Of a stretch of DNA of 64,000 nt, positions 25,108 through 35,614 are shown piece by piece. The position numbers were made by a program, and so were the translations under genes. The stretch is from Solimonas sp. SE-A11 (GTDB taxonomy: Bacteria; Pseudomonadota; Gammaproteobacteria; Nevskiales; Nevskiaceae), in NCBI RefSeq assembly GCF_030345715.1, contig NZ_JAUASX010000007.1:147078-211077 (forward strand), read 5' to 3'. A model generated the notes under the pieces. The model saw only the letters and a program-made list of their open reading frames with translations. It was not told where the DNA came from and made no database searches. Position 1 is the stretch's first letter; the number at the start of each line of letters is the position of its first letter.

Positions 25108-25755
25108 ATGAACACGCCCCCGTCCATACCCGGCCACGCTCCGATGGAAGATTGGGTCCTGCGTGCCCTGGCGCGCTGGCCCAACGTGCCGGCCCTGTTC
25201 GGCTGGCTCAGCCTGGACCGTCGCGGCCGCTGGCTGATCCGCGGCGAGCTGATCTCGCGCCCGCAGATCCTGGAAACCATCAGCCGCAACTACGGCGCCG
25301 ACGAATACGGCCGCTGGTATTTCCAGAACGGCCCGCAGCGCGGCTACGTGCGCCTGGACACCGCGCCCTACGTGCTCTGGACCTGCGACGGCGGCGAAGG
25401 CCTGCAGGTGCACACCGGCCAGCGCGTGAAGCAGCCCAGCCGCGCTTTCCTGGACGAGGAGGGCTCGATCCTGCTGCTGACGGAGTACGGCCCGGCCGCG
25501 CTGCCGGACAACGAGCTGGACTGGGCCCTGCCGCGCCTGGGCTCCGCCGCCGGCCCGGTGGACGAGGACCAGCTCGCCGAGGCGCTGGCCCTGCCCTCCG
25601 GCCAGGCCACCGCGCTGGCGCTGCACCTGCCCGGAACCAACCTGCCGCTGGAGCGCCTGGACCGGACCAAGGCACCGAAGCTGCTGGGCTTCGTGCGCGA
25701 GCCGCAGCCACGGGCGGGTGAGAAGCATGCGTCGGCAGATTCGCCGGAGCCGTGA
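25108..25755 (+). CDS. Conserved hypothetical protein
   Basis: A 215-residue soluble protein with no signal. It starts with MEDWVLRALARWPNVPALFG (from residue 13) and has LSLDRRGRWLIRGELISRPQ and GRWYFQNGPQRGYVRLD. This pattern recalls a DUF family of short proteobacterial proteins often annotated as unknown, but I cannot name it with confidence. The C-terminus (EPQPRAGEKHASADSPEP) is probably disordered. It is divergent from the CC0125-type lipoprotein gene and convergent with the phosphodiesterase gene. Confidence 0.65.
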   Translation: MNTPPSIPGHAPMEDWVLRALARWPNVPALFGWLSLDRRGRWLIRGELISRPQILETISRNYGADEYGRWYFQNGPQRGYVRLDTAPYVLWTCDGGEGLQVHTGQRVKQPSRAFLDEEGSILLLTEYGPAALPDNELDWALPRLGSAAGPVDEDQLAEALALPSGQATALALHLPGTNLPLERLDRTKAPKLLGFVREPQPRAGEKHASADSPEP

Positions 25756-25764
25756 AATCTGCAA

Positions 25765-25809
25765 GAGCGGCTGTTAGCCACGATGGGGCCTAGCGGCTAA
25801 TAGCCGCTC
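25765..25809. repeat. Inverted repeat, GAGCGGCTNTTAGCC type
   Basis: Two 15-bp arms (25765-25779 and 25795-25809) pair with a single mismatch around a 15-base loop. It fills the gap between two convergent genes and may act as a shared hairpin, but no T-run follows on either side. Similar in style to the 25-bp hairpin at 38075-38130. Confidence 0.65.
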
Positions 25810-26262
25810 CTACAACAGCGTCACCATCTCTGCCTTCATCTCCCCAGCCTCGATCCGCAGCTTCGCCAGGGCTATCGGCAGGCTGAAGCGCCGCGGTCCG
25901 GCGCTGCCGGGATTGAGGTAGAGCACGCCGTGGCGCGTCTCGATCTTCGGCCGGTGCGAGTGACCGCTGATCACGGCGTCGATCCGCTCGGCCGCTGGGT
26001 TGATCGGCAGTTCCTTCAGGTCATGGATCAGGTACAGCCGGCGGCCGGCGATCTCCACCAGCCGGGTCTCGGGCTCGGCCGCCTCGGGGCCCTGCAAGTC
26101 ATTGTTTCCACGAACCGCCTGCACCGGGGCCAGGGCCTGGAGCGGCGTGAGCACGCCCTCGCCGATGTCGCCGGCATGCAGGATCAGGCTGCAGCCGCGC
26201 AGGGCGTCCATCGCCCGGGGGCGCAGCAGGCCGTGGGTATCGGAAATCAGGCCGATGATCAT
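25810..26262 (-). CDS. YfcE-like metallophosphoesterase
   Basis: A 150-residue calcineurin-type phosphoesterase. All metal-binding blocks are present: DTH (residues 8-10), GD (31-32), GNND (52-55), and GHSHRP (100-105), with the usual NPGSAGPRR after it. Small stand-alone enzymes of this MJ0936/YfcE type are Mn2+-dependent phosphodiesterases; the natural substrate is not known. Length is slightly short of YfcE (about 184). The gene has no co-directional neighbour. Confidence 0.88.
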   Translation of the reverse strand: MIIGLISDTHGLLRPRAMDALRGCSLILHAGDIGEGVLTPLQALAPVQAVRGNNDLQGPEAAEPETRLVEIAGRRLYLIHDLKELPINPAAERIDAVISGHSHRPKIETRHGVLYLNPGSAGPRRFSLPIALAKLRIEAGEMKAEMVTLL

Positions 26263-26365
26263 GGCGCCAGCTTAGCCGTCCGGGCTCCGGGACGGAGCGA
26301 GGTACGGTTCAGGGTTTGTCCCCTGCCCTGCGATATGTGAGCATGGGTCCACGGGGAATCAGTTG

Positions 26366-27292
26366 ATGAAACGCGAAACCTTCCAGCACCGTCTGCCTGA
26401 CGGCACCCAGGCCTGTGTCCACCGCTGGCTGCCGGCGCGCGCCCGCGCCGTGGTGCAGATCGTCCACGGCATGGCCGAGCATGGCGCGCGCTACGAGCGC
26501 TACGCCCGGGCCCTGGTCGCCGCCGGCTACGCCGTCTACGCGCAGGACCTGCCCGGCCACGGCCGCAGTGTGCGCAATGCCGACGAGTTGGGGCACTTCG
26601 CCGACCAGGACGGCTGGAACCGCACCCTGTCGGCCATCAACGGCGTGCGTGCACTGGCGGAGCAGGAGCTGCAGCGCCTTCCGCATTTCATGTTCGGCCA
26701 TAGCATGGGCTCGTTCCTGTTGCAGGACTATGTCGTGGAGCACGGCCGCGACCTGGGCGGCGCGGTGTTTTCCGCCACCAGCGGCGATCTCGGCCCGCTG
26801 CGGGCCATCGGCCTCACGCTGCTGCGCGTGGAGGCGAGCTGGTTCGGCGGCCGCCATCGCAGCGCGCTGGCCGAACAACTGACGTTCAAGGACTTCAACC
26901 GCCGCTTCAAGCCGGCCCGCACGCCGTTCGACTGGCTGTCGCGCGACGAGGAAGAGGTGGATCTCTACGTGCGCGACGCGCGCTGCGGCTTCCGCTGCAG
27001 CGCGGCGCTGTGGATTTCATTGATGCAGATGGGCGGGCGGCTCGGCGACCAGGGCCGCTTGGCGCGCGTTCCCAAGGACTTGCCGGTGCTGGTGATTGCC
27101 GGCAGCGACGACCCCGCCTGCCAGGGCGAGAAGGGTCCGCGCGCGCTGGAAGCGCACTACCGCAAGGCGGGCCTTGGTGATGTCGCCGTGCGCATCTGGG
27201 ATGGCGGGCGGCATGAGCTGCTGAACGACACCTGCCGGGATGAAGTCACCGCCGAGCTGCTGGCCTGGTTCGACAGCAAGCTCGGCGGCTGA
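26366..27292 (+). CDS. Alpha/beta hydrolase, monoacylglycerol lipase/lysophospholipase-like
   Basis: A 308-residue hydrolase. Oxyanion region VQIVHGMAEHGARYERYARA, nucleophile elbow GHSMG (111-115, Ser113), acid in VLVIAGSDDPAC, and His in GGRHELLND near the C-terminus. The HGMxEH pattern with DLPGHGRS is that of monoacylglycerol lipases and PldB-type lysophospholipases; no signal peptide, so it acts in the cytoplasm. ATG at 26366 has GGGGA 8 bases upstream; a TTG one codon earlier is less likely. It lies convergent with the chitinase gene. Confidence 0.88.
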   Translation: MKRETFQHRLPDGTQACVHRWLPARARAVVQIVHGMAEHGARYERYARALVAAGYAVYAQDLPGHGRSVRNADELGHFADQDGWNRTLSAINGVRALAEQELQRLPHFMFGHSMGSFLLQDYVVEHGRDLGGAVFSATSGDLGPLRAIGLTLLRVEASWFGGRHRSALAEQLTFKDFNRRFKPARTPFDWLSRDEEEVDLYVRDARCGFRCSAALWISLMQMGGRLGDQGRLARVPKDLPVLVIAGSDDPACQGEKGPRALEAHYRKAGLGDVAVRIWDGGRHELLNDTCRDEVTAELLAWFDSKLGG

Positions 27293-27300
27293 CTTGTATC

Positions 27301-27323
27301 CCCTCTCCTGCAAGGGGAGAGGG
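27301..27323. repeat. CCCTCTCC/GGAGAGGG palindromic repeat
   Basis: Perfect 8-bp arms CCCTCTCC (27301-27308) and GGAGAGGG (27316-27323) in the 39-base gap between convergent genes. It is the simplest copy of the element also found at 46109, 52299 and 56329. Confidence 0.7.
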
Positions 27324-27331
27324 AAGAGACA

Positions 27332-29185
27332 CTACTGCCGGAACCCCTGCTTCAGCGCCTGCATCAGCGGGTCGCGCTGGCCGGCCGGCGCATTCGGCAG
27401 GTAGCCCTGGTTGATCGTCCACACGATCGTGCCGCCCAGGCCGTTCTGCTTCACGTAGACCGCCTTCTCGGCGATGGACTGCGGGTCTTCATACGAGATG
27501 AAGTTGCACTGCTGCGGACCCAGGCGCGTGGCGGAGCCCAGGTACGGCGCCTTGGCGGCCTCGTGCCAGCGCTTGGCGGAGGCGTTGTAGTACAGCGTCA
27601 TGATGTTGGTGTAGCTCATGTCGTTGTCGTCGTTGCCGTTGATCGGCAGGCCCCCGGTATCCACGCCGTCGGTGGACTGGTAGGGCTGTGTCACGCCGCG
27701 CCAGCAGGAGCCGTAGAAGCCGATGCCGATACCGAGCTTGGCCGCCGGCACGCCGACGCGCAGCCAGTGGCGCACGGTGGAGTCGATGGACGTGGGGGTC
27801 ATGCCGGTCTCGCCGTAGATCGCGGAGCTGTGCCAGGTGTTCCAGCCCCAGAAGCCGGAGGCCATGCCGTAGCTCATGATGTTGATCTGGTCGAACAGCG
27901 GCGCAATCTCGGCGTACCAGGGCTCGGCCTGCTCGGGGAAGTTGTTGTTGATCCAGCCGATGGGGATGGTCAGCAGCTTGCCCGGCGCGGCGGCGCGTAG
28001 GTCCTGCGCCAGACGCTTCACGTTGGGCTGGTCCTTGACCTCGATCGGTTCCCAGTCGATGTCGTAGCCGTCGAAGCCGTACTCGTTGGCCAGCGCCACC
28101 AGGTTGGCGACGAAGCGCGCGCGGTTGGCGTTGGACGCGGCCCCGACGAAGCCGTCGTACTCACCCGCACCACCCAGCATCACGATGGCCTTGGTGCCGG
28201 CGGCATGCGCGGCGGCGACCACCTGCTTGGCCCAACGCGGACCCTCCACGGCGTCGATGTCGAAGTCTGTCACCAGGTTGCCGTTGGCCAACGGCCGCAC
28301 GCGGCCGATGACGATGTGCGTCATGGCGCTGAAGTCCACCACCTCCACCGGGTAGAGATCGCGGGCGTAGCCGACGTAGTAGCCGGTGACCCACTTGCCC
28401 GAGACGGGCGGCGAGTCGTTGTCCAGGATCGTGCGGGTATGCACGGCCGGGCTGCCGAGCGTGGCGTTGGCCGGCGAGGCCAGCGTCAGGATGGCGGTCT
28501 CGGCGGATTCCACCTGCGTGTCATCCACCGGCGTGATGGTCAGCGTCTTGCGCGTCTGGCCGGGCGAGAACGTCAGCGTGCCGCTGGGCGCCACCTGCCA
28601 GTCACCAGGGCGCGTGGCGGTGCCGGAGGTGGTGTAGCCAACCGTGACGGTCTGCGTGCTGGCGGCGGACAGCACCACATCCACCGTGCTGGACTGCGCC
28701 TCGGTGCCGCTGGCGGTGGCGGCGGAAAAGCTCAGTGTCGGCGTCGCGACGTCATTGTCGGCGATGGTCAGCGTGTGTTGCGCCGGCGTGCCGAGCTTGC
28801 CGTAGCCGGGCGTGCCCAAGGTCAGCACCAGGGTCTCGGTGCCTTCCACCTGGGTGTCGTCCACCGTGGTCACGCTGATGGTCTTGAGCGTCTCGCCGGG
28901 GGCGAACTGGATCGTGGCGGGCGTTGCACTGTAGTCGTTGGCGGAAGCACTGCCGCCGCGCGCATACGACAGCGACACCTCACGCGTGCTGCTGCGCGAC
29001 AGCTTGAGATTGATGCTGCGGGCGCCGCCCTCGGTAACCGAGGAGTTGGCGGCTTCGAAGCTGACCACCGGCTTGGGCTTGAGCGCCTCCAGCAGGTTGT
29101 CGAACAGGCCCGCATGGGCACTGGGCGCCATGCCGAGGCACAACGCGGCAGCGCCTAATCGCAGCGCGGGAAGAAACGGTTTCAT
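27332..29185 (-). CDS. Secreted glycoside hydrolase family 18 chitinase with Calx-beta repeats
   Basis: A 617-residue exported enzyme. Signal peptide residues 1-25 (ends APSAHA), two Calx-beta domains (about 38-148 and 150-258, each ending in the TxxDN pattern: TIADND, TILDND), then a GH18 barrel (about 265-617). The catalytic motif DGYDIDWE is at 372-379, with Glu379 the proton donor. GH18 enzymes hydrolyse chitin or related beta-1,4-GlcNAc polymers. Calx-beta domains usually bind Ca2+ or act as spacers. The first ATG (29185) with a normal signal was chosen over a GTG three codons upstream. It is monocistronic. Confidence 0.92.
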   Translation of the reverse strand: MKPFLPALRLGAAALCLGMAPSAHAGLFDNLLEALKPKPVVSFEAANSSVTEGGARSINLKLSRSSTREVSLSYARGGSASANDYSATPATIQFAPGETLKTISVTTVDDTQVEGTETLVLTLGTPGYGKLGTPAQHTLTIADNDVATPTLSFSAATASGTEAQSSTVDVVLSAASTQTVTVGYTTSGTATRPGDWQVAPSGTLTFSPGQTRKTLTITPVDDTQVESAETAILTLASPANATLGSPAVHTRTILDNDSPPVSGKWVTGYYVGYARDLYPVEVVDFSAMTHIVIGRVRPLANGNLVTDFDIDAVEGPRWAKQVVAAAHAAGTKAIVMLGGAGEYDGFVGAASNANRARFVANLVALANEYGFDGYDIDWEPIEVKDQPNVKRLAQDLRAAAPGKLLTIPIGWINNNFPEQAEPWYAEIAPLFDQINIMSYGMASGFWGWNTWHSSAIYGETGMTPTSIDSTVRHWLRVGVPAAKLGIGIGFYGSCWRGVTQPYQSTDGVDTGGLPINGNDDNDMSYTNIMTLYYNASAKRWHEAAKAPYLGSATRLGPQQCNFISYEDPQSIAEKAVYVKQNGLGGTIVWTINQGYLPNAPAGQRDPLMQALKQGFRQ

Positions 29186-29386
29186 CACGGGCACCCTCTA
29201 TCTAATAGTGATGCGCCATTGTCCGCGGGCCAAAAGTGCCGCTTTGTGCGGCATTTCACCGGAAACCGGGATTCACCGTCAGGGGACATCCGATACGGAA
29301 AAAGCCTACAGCGCTGATCGACCTGCTCCGCACCAACGGCTGCGCAGCGATGTGCTGCGGGTCACAATCCGGTGGGCTCGCGCGTC

Positions 29387-30334
29387 CTACAGCTCCGTGA
29401 GTTCGCCGGCATCGCCGCAATACGCCAGCGACAGGGCACCGACGCCGACGTTCACCGCCGTGGCCGGCGCCATGGTCGACAGCATCAGCGTCACGCCATA
29501 GCGCTCGGCGGTGCGCTGCAGGGCGGTGTAGCCGGGCATGTCGTAGACCAGCGAGGGATTGCCGCCGTAGGAGACATTGACCAGCGGCACCAGCAGCCCG
29601 GCCTCGATGCGGCCGATGGCATGGTGGAACAGCCGCTCCACCGCCGAGTCGAAATGGCGCACCTTGGCCACCGCATGCGTCTGGCCGCGCACGGCCTGGA
29701 TGATCGGCTTGATGTCCAGGGTCTGGCCCAGCACGTAGGCCAGGAAGCCCACCGACTGGTCGCCGCGCCGCGCGGCGCGCGTGCGCAGGTAGTAGAGGTC
29801 CTGCGGCACGACGTAGGAATGGAGGTAGGGCGTGAGGTCATCCAGCTGCACACGGATGTCCTGGGGCGTATGCCCCTGTTGCACCAGGCGCGCCGCCTCC
29901 CAGGCCAGCACGCCGGGCCCGGTGAACAGGCTCTGCGAATCCACCACGCGGATGCCGAAGGGGCCTTCCACGCGGTGCTCGCGGCGGATCGGCGCGTAGC
30001 TCTGCAGGATCGCGAACGCGGCCTTGTGCGCGTTCTCGTAGGTCTGACTGCGCGACGCGGTCAGCGTGATCAGGAAGACGTAATCGTAGTCCAGCACCAG
30101 GCGGCGCAGGAACAGTTCCTCGATCTCGCGCACGCTGAAGGCGGAGGTTTCGGCGTCCAGCGCGCGTTCGTCCAGGTGCTCCTCATAGAACGCGCGGCTG
30201 CGCTCGGGCTCGCGGCCGTAGACCACGCTGCTGTCGCCCATGTGGATCGTGCTGGGCAACACCTGGATGCGGTTCTCCACGACGAACTCGTGGGACACGT
30301 CAGTGCTGACGTCGATGGCGATGCCGATGCGCAT
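29387..30334 (-). CDS. DegV family protein
   Basis: A 315-residue protein with the DegV pattern: IAIDVSTDVSHEFVVENRIQ at the start, strand/loop TASRSQTYENAHKAA (the serine-rich fatty-acid head-group site), and VVDSQSLFTGPGVLAWEAA. The C-terminal domain includes KPIIQAVRGQTHAVAKVRH. DegV/FakB proteins bind fatty acids; in Firmicutes they serve the FakA kinase, but proteobacterial homologues are of unclear role and no fakA-like gene is in the window. The 200 bases upstream, before the chitinase, contain no evident gene. Confidence 0.85.
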   Translation of the reverse strand: MRIGIAIDVSTDVSHEFVVENRIQVLPSTIHMGDSSVVYGREPERSRAFYEEHLDERALDAETSAFSVREIEELFLRRLVLDYDYVFLITLTASRSQTYENAHKAAFAILQSYAPIRREHRVEGPFGIRVVDSQSLFTGPGVLAWEAARLVQQGHTPQDIRVQLDDLTPYLHSYVVPQDLYYLRTRAARRGDQSVGFLAYVLGQTLDIKPIIQAVRGQTHAVAKVRHFDSAVERLFHHAIGRIEAGLLVPLVNVSYGGNPSLVYDMPGYTALQRTAERYGVTLMLSTMAPATAVNVGVGALSLAYCGDAGELTEL

Positions 30335-30406
30335 GCAGGGGGCTCTGGCTCGTCCGCGGCTCTCAAGAGTAGCCGAGCCCGGCAGCCCCGGGAAACCGGA
30401 GATTTG

Positions 30407-31153
30407 TTACAGCTGCAGCAGCGGCGCGGTGGTGAGCACGGGCCCGGTCGGCAGGCCGGTGGGCGAACCGCCCTTGGGCTCCAGGCTGACGGCGATCACC
30501 GGCTTCTGCGGCATCTTCATCTCGGGCAGCGGCAGGTCGGCATTGCTGCCTTCCGGCATCAGGCCCATGGGATGCGGCTGGCCGGTGTCGTCCAGCACCC
30601 AGAGCTGCAGGCTTTGCGTGTCCAGATCGTGCGGGTAGCTGCCGGCGGCGCTGACCTTGAGGCTGCGCCGCGCCGGCGTCACCACCACGATCCACTGCGC
30701 CGGCACGTTGGTGGGCTGCAGCATGGCGACGTAGGGCATGGGCTGGATCACCTGCACGGTGCGCACCTGCTCGATCACCTGCGGTGACTGCTGCAACTGC
30801 AGCCACAGCGCGTAGCCCAGGCCCACCGCCGCCAGCGAGGCGGCCGCCGACAGCGTGCGCCAGAAGCCCAGCCGGCCACGGTCCTCGGTGACGGAACGCG
30901 CAGCCGGCAACGCCACCACTCGGGCGGCCTGGATGCGCTGCTCGATCTCGGCCCAGACGATCTCGCGCGGCACCACCGGCTTGAAGCTGCGCTGCAGCGG
31001 CGCCAGGCGGCGCTCCCAATAGCGCAGTTCCTTGACCAGCGCCGCGTCCTTCTTCAGCAAGCGCTCGAAGCGGCGGCGCGCGGCACCGTGCAGCGTGCCG
31101 AGCACGTACTCGGCGGCGAGCATCTGGCGGAGCTTGGGGTTCTGGTATTTCAT
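30407..31153 (-). CDS. RskA-type anti-sigma factor
   Basis: A 248-residue membrane protein. The N-terminal cytoplasmic part (1 to about 100) has the helical anti-sigma region LAAEYVLGTLHGAARRRFER and no zinc-binding HxxxCxxC. One transmembrane helix (about residues 98-120) follows, then a periplasmic RskA/anti-sigma-K domain with VVTPARRSLKVSAAGS and LQLWVLDD. It starts 4 bases after the stop of the sigma-factor gene, so the two are co-translated. It should hold the sigma factor inactive at the membrane until a periplasmic signal acts. Confidence 0.88.
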   Translation of the reverse strand: MKYQNPKLRQMLAAEYVLGTLHGAARRRFERLLKKDAALVKELRYWERRLAPLQRSFKPVVPREIVWAEIEQRIQAARVVALPAARSVTEDRGRLGFWRTLSAAASLAAVGLGYALWLQLQQSPQVIEQVRTVQVIQPMPYVAMLQPTNVPAQWIVVVTPARRSLKVSAAGSYPHDLDTQSLQLWVLDDTGQPHPMGLMPEGSNADLPLPEMKMPQKPVIAVSLEPKGGSPTGLPTGPVLTTAPLLQL

Positions 31154-31157
31154 CGGC

Positions 31158-31724
31158 CTAGGCTTCCAGGCACTCGCGCAGGCGCTGCAGGCCGCGGCGT
31201 ACCCAGCTCTTCACCGTGCCCAGCGGCGCATTCAGCGACGCGGCCAGCTCCTGGTGGGTGTAGCCCTCGTAATAGGCCAGCAGCACGCTGCGGCGCTGCT
31301 CCGGCGCCAGGCCGGTCATGCAATCGTTGAGGCGGCGGATGCCCTCACGCTCCACGGCGCGTAGCTGCGGGTCGTCGGCGGCTCCATCGGCGAAGGTCAT
31401 CGGCGGGGCATCCTCTTCCTCCGGCATCTCCACCTCGGGCCGGCGGACGCGCAGCAGGTCCAGGGCGCGGTAGCGCGCCACGGTCATCAGCCAGGTCAGC
31501 GGCTGGCCCTTTTCAGGGGCGTAGGTATCCGCCTTCTGCCAGATTTTGATGTAGCAATCCTGCAAGGCTTCCTCCGCCCAATCCCGACGCTGCAATATAC
31601 GCATCAGCAGGCCGAACAGATGCGGGGAACTGGCGTCGTAAAGGCGCCGGAACGCCAGGGCATCACCGCCAGCGGTGGCGCGCAGCAGTGACTCCAGGTT
31701 GTCGGCGGGTTCGGCTCGGGCCAT
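31158..31724 (-). CDS. ECF sigma factor, SigK/RpoE-like
   Basis: A 188-residue sigma-70 family member. Region 2 contains FGLLMRILQRRDWAEEALQD and IKIWQKADTYAPEKGQPLTW (the -10 recognition helix); region 4 contains LAPEQRRSVLLAYYEGYTHQ and LNAPLGTVKSWVRRGLQRL (the -35 recognition HTH). The separation by about 45 residues is typical for ECF factors. Downstream is its RskA-type anti-sigma, and upstream, divergent, is hemB. The regulon is not evident; no obvious copy of a matching promoter was identified in the window. Confidence 0.9.
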   Translation of the reverse strand: MARAEPADNLESLLRATAGGDALAFRRLYDASSPHLFGLLMRILQRRDWAEEALQDCYIKIWQKADTYAPEKGQPLTWLMTVARYRALDLLRVRRPEVEMPEEEDAPPMTFADGAADDPQLRAVEREGIRRLNDCMTGLAPEQRRSVLLAYYEGYTHQELAASLNAPLGTVKSWVRRGLQRLRECLEA

Positions 31725-31797
31725 GCGGGAAGGCGGAACGGATCTTGCGGTCTACCGGGATCATAGCCGAATCGCCGTGCCTCCCCGGGGGGGTCGG

Positions 31798-32840
<1,043 letters not shown>

Positions 32841-32869
32841 GCACTCTCTAGATCCCCAAGGAGCGGCAG

Positions 32870-33574
32870 ATGGCGATCGAGCTACACCAGTTTCCCACCG
32901 GGCTGGGCATGCCCAACATCTCGCCGTTCTGCATGAAGCTGGAGACCTGGCTGCGGCTGGCCGGGTTGCCTTACGAGATCAAGTGGCAGCCCGACCCGCG
33001 CAAGGCGCCAGTGGGCAAGCTGCCGGTGGTGGTGGCCGATGGCGAGACCATCTGCGACTCCGAGCGCATCATCCAGCGCCTGTCGCAGAAGCACGGCATC
33101 GACCTCGACGCCAAGCTCAGCCCGCAGCAGCGCGGCCAGGCCCACGCCATGCGCCGCATGCTGGAAGAGAATACCTATTGGGGCCTGGTGTATTCGCGCT
33201 GGATCGATCCCAAGGGCTGGGACCAGTTCTGGCCGATCTTCTTCGGCAAGATCCCGGCGCCGGTGCGGGCGCTGGTCACGCGCATGATCCGCGGGCAGAT
33301 CCGCCGCGATGCCTGGGGTCACGGCATGGGCCGCCACCCGCAGGCCGACATCTACGCCCGCGCCGAAGCCGACCTGCGGGCGCTGTCGGAGCTGCTCGGC
33401 GAGCAGCCGTTCTTCTTCGGTGCCGAGCCAACGAACTTCGACGCCACCGCCTATGGCTTCCTGGGCAACATCTGCGAGCCGGCGATGAAGACGCCGCTGA
33501 ACGATGCGGCGCGGCGCTACCCGAACCTGCTGGCGTATTGCTCGCGCATGCGGGCGCGGTGCTTTCCCGGATAA
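32870..33574 (+). CDS. Glutathione S-transferase-like protein (metaxin/Fax type)
   Basis: A 234-residue protein with an N-terminal thioredoxin-fold domain (IELHQFPTGLGMPNISPFC, then KLPVVVADGETICDSERII, the SER/SES turn that binds gamma-glutamyl in GSTs) and a C-terminal helical domain (YARAEADLRALSELLGEQ and GAEPTNFDATAYGFLG). The second domain is like the Fax/metaxin branch rather than classic GSTs. Catalysis is not assured. AAGGAG is found 6 bases upstream of the ATG. It ends 7 bases from the convergent kinase gene. Confidence 0.8.
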   Translation: MAIELHQFPTGLGMPNISPFCMKLETWLRLAGLPYEIKWQPDPRKAPVGKLPVVVADGETICDSERIIQRLSQKHGIDLDAKLSPQQRGQAHAMRRMLEENTYWGLVYSRWIDPKGWDQFWPIFFGKIPAPVRALVTRMIRGQIRRDAWGHGMGRHPQADIYARAEADLRALSELLGEQPFFFGAEPTNFDATAYGFLGNICEPAMKTPLNDAARRYPNLLAYCSRMRARCFPG

Positions 33575-33581
33575 AGCCGAA

Positions 33582-35414
33582 CTACTGCGGCGGCACCGAG
33601 TAGGTGCAGACCCAGATCTCGGCCGTCTCGCAGCGCGCCCGCGCGCAGCCCACCTTGCGTACCTGCGTATCCACCAGCTGCGCGTACTGGCCGCAGCCGT
33701 CGCGAGGCTCCAGGCAGCGGCCGCTCTCGTGGCTGTAGTGACGACTGCCTTCGTTCCAGCGCGCTACCACCTGCCCGGGCGTGCGGCGCCAGCCCTCGTA
33801 AGGCGCATTGGAATAGGCGTGGAACAGGGTGTCGCGGTACTGCGCGCGCCAGGCCGGGTCGGCGTTCACGCGTGGCTTGCAGCCCTCTCCGGCCAGTTGC
33901 TCCGCCCAATGCTGCGCGGCGCGCACGTTGGGCTGGGCCCAGTTCAGCAGCGGCACACCGGCCTGCTGGCGTACGTAGTTGAGCGGCGGCAGCATCTCGG
34001 TCAGCTCGGGGGCCGGCGACGGTCGCGGCGTGGCGGCGACCGTCGCCGCGGGTGAGGCCTTCCTGTCTTTCGCCGGGGGCGCCGCGGCGGGCGGCATCCG
34101 CAGCGGCGGCGGCGTGGGTGCCGGTTCGTCCCAGGTGGCCGGCGCGGGCTGCGGCTCGGGCTCAATCTCGGTCACCGCAAGCGGCGGCGGTTCGGCGGGG
34201 ACCTTGGGAGCCTGTGCCGACTCCGCCGCCGGCGGCGCCTCGCCCGGGTTGAAGTACAACGCGGCGGCGAACAGGGCCAGCAGCAGCATGGCGGCCATCG
34301 CCGCGCGCGGCAGCCAGGCCGGCAAGGTCCGCGGCGTCAGCAGCATGGATGCCGGCACCCGCGCCGCCTGCTGCGCCGCCAGCGGCTGCGTGCGGTCATC
34401 GTCGGGGTCTTCCAGTGCGGCGGTGGGGTCCTGGGTGACGTCCAGGTCCACCGGCGATGCCGCCAGGCCTACGGACGGGGCCGCCCGTGGCGCGACCAGG
34501 GTCTGGCCGGTCAGCGCGCGGCGCCAGTCGGCCACGGTCTGCGGACGCTCGGCGATCGGCACGCGCAGCGCCCAGTCCACGGCGCGCAGGAAGTTGGCGT
34601 CGAAGCCCTGGGTGACGAGGTTCTCCAGTGGCTGCAACGGGTCCTGCCCGAGGCGGTCCACCGCATCCGGCGGCTTGTGCCCCGTGAGCGCGCGATGGAT
34701 CACGCCGCCCAGGGCGTAGATGTCGCTCCAGGGTCCCTGGTTGCCCTTCTGCGAGTACTGCTCCACTGGGGCATAGCCGGCGGTGAGCACGTTGAGCATC
34801 GAGCGGCTGTGGCTGCCCAGCTCGCCGCGCGCGGCGCCGAAGTCGATCAGCACCGGCGAGCCGTCGTCGCGCAGCAGGATGTTCTCCGGCTTGAGGTCGC
34901 GGTGCAGCACGCCGGTGGTATGCACGTTCTGCAGGCCATCGAGCAGCGGCAGCAGCAAGGCCTCCAGGCGTGCCTGCTCCGCGATCACGGTGCCGCGCAA
35001 CTCCTCGGCCAGCGAGCGCCCGCGGACGTAGTCCATGACGATGTAGGCGGTGCCGTTGGCCTCGAACAGCCGGTGCACCTGCACCACGTTGGGATGGTTG
35101 AAGCGCGCCAGCAGGCGCGCCTCGTTGAGGAAGCAGCGGCGGCCCCAGTCGAAGGCGGCGGCGTCTTCCTCGGAGCGCACGACGACCTGGCCGTCGGCCA
35201 TGCGCAGGGCGAACTCCACCGGCAGGTATTCCTTGATCGCCACCTCGTGGTCGAGGTTGGTATCCAGCGCCAGGTAGGTCACGCCGAAGCCGCCGGGCTT
35301 GCCCAGCACGCGGCGGATCTCGTACTCCATCAGGCGCGTGCCTTCGGGCAGCACGCCGCCCTTGCCGGCGCCGGGCATCCTGGGTTCGGGGGCGGTTCGC
35401 GAAAGGTCGGTCAT
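33582..35414 (-). CDS. Membrane Ser/Thr protein kinase with C-terminal CAP domain
   Basis: A 610-residue protein. The kinase domain (about 30-300) has the glycine loop [16 protein letters not shown] lysine (61), catalytic HRDLKPEN (171-178), DFG (191-193) and AGYAPVEQY, so it should be active. After an acidic linker comes one transmembrane helix (about 368-388), a Pro/Ala-rich stalk (390-470), and a CAP/SCP-PR1 domain (about 471-610) with [20 protein letters not shown] and VGCARARC...WVCTYS. The usual zinc histidines are missing: GHYTQ is GQYAQ here. The outside domain may be a sensor or wall/ligand-binding module controlling the kinase. No phosphatase or FHA gene is nearby. Confidence 0.85.
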   Translation of the reverse strand: MTDLSRTAPEPRMPGAGKGGVLPEGTRLMEYEIRRVLGKPGGFGVTYLALDTNLDHEVAIKEYLPVEFALRMADGQVVVRSEEDAAAFDWGRRCFLNEARLLARFNHPNVVQVHRLFEANGTAYIVMDYVRGRSLAEELRGTVIAEQARLEALLLPLLDGLQNVHTTGVLHRDLKPENILLRDDGSPVLIDFGAARGELGSHSRSMLNVLTAGYAPVEQYSQKGNQGPWSDIYALGGVIHRALTGHKPPDAVDRLGQDPLQPLENLVTQGFDANFLRAVDWALRVPIAERPQTVADWRRALTGQTLVAPRAAPSVGLAASPVDLDVTQDPTAALEDPDDDRTQPLAAQQAARVPASMLLTPRTLPAWLPRAAMAAMLLLALFAAALYFNPGEAPPAAESAQAPKVPAEPPPLAVTEIEPEPQPAPATWDEPAPTPPPLRMPPAAAPPAKDRKASPAATVAATPRPSPAPELTEMLPPLNYVRQQAGVPLLNWAQPNVRAAQHWAEQLAGEGCKPRVNADPAWRAQYRDTLFHAYSNAPYEGWRRTPGQVVARWNEGSRHYSHESGRCLEPRDGCGQYAQLVDTQVRKVGCARARCETAEIWVCTYSVPPQ

Positions 35415-35614
35415 GCGGCGGGTCGCCGGCGCGCGGTGCGGCCGTGCGAGTGGCGATTCAGGGTCCCCGGGAAGTCTGGTTCCGATCCTACCTCAGGGCC
35501 GTGTCCGCAGGCTGCCCGCGGAACCCGGCGGAAGCAGGCTGGTTTCCCCGCGCCGGAGCTTCGGGCAAACTGCCGCCCCCGGCCCGCCGGCCGCACCGCC
35601 AGCCTGTCTTCTCC

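Noticed and set aside
33582..33909. A separate 130-codon CAP-like gene at the end of the kinase
   Set aside because: The CAP domain is in frame with the kinase with no stop between; the alternative frame here is antisense-like and has no CAP motif.
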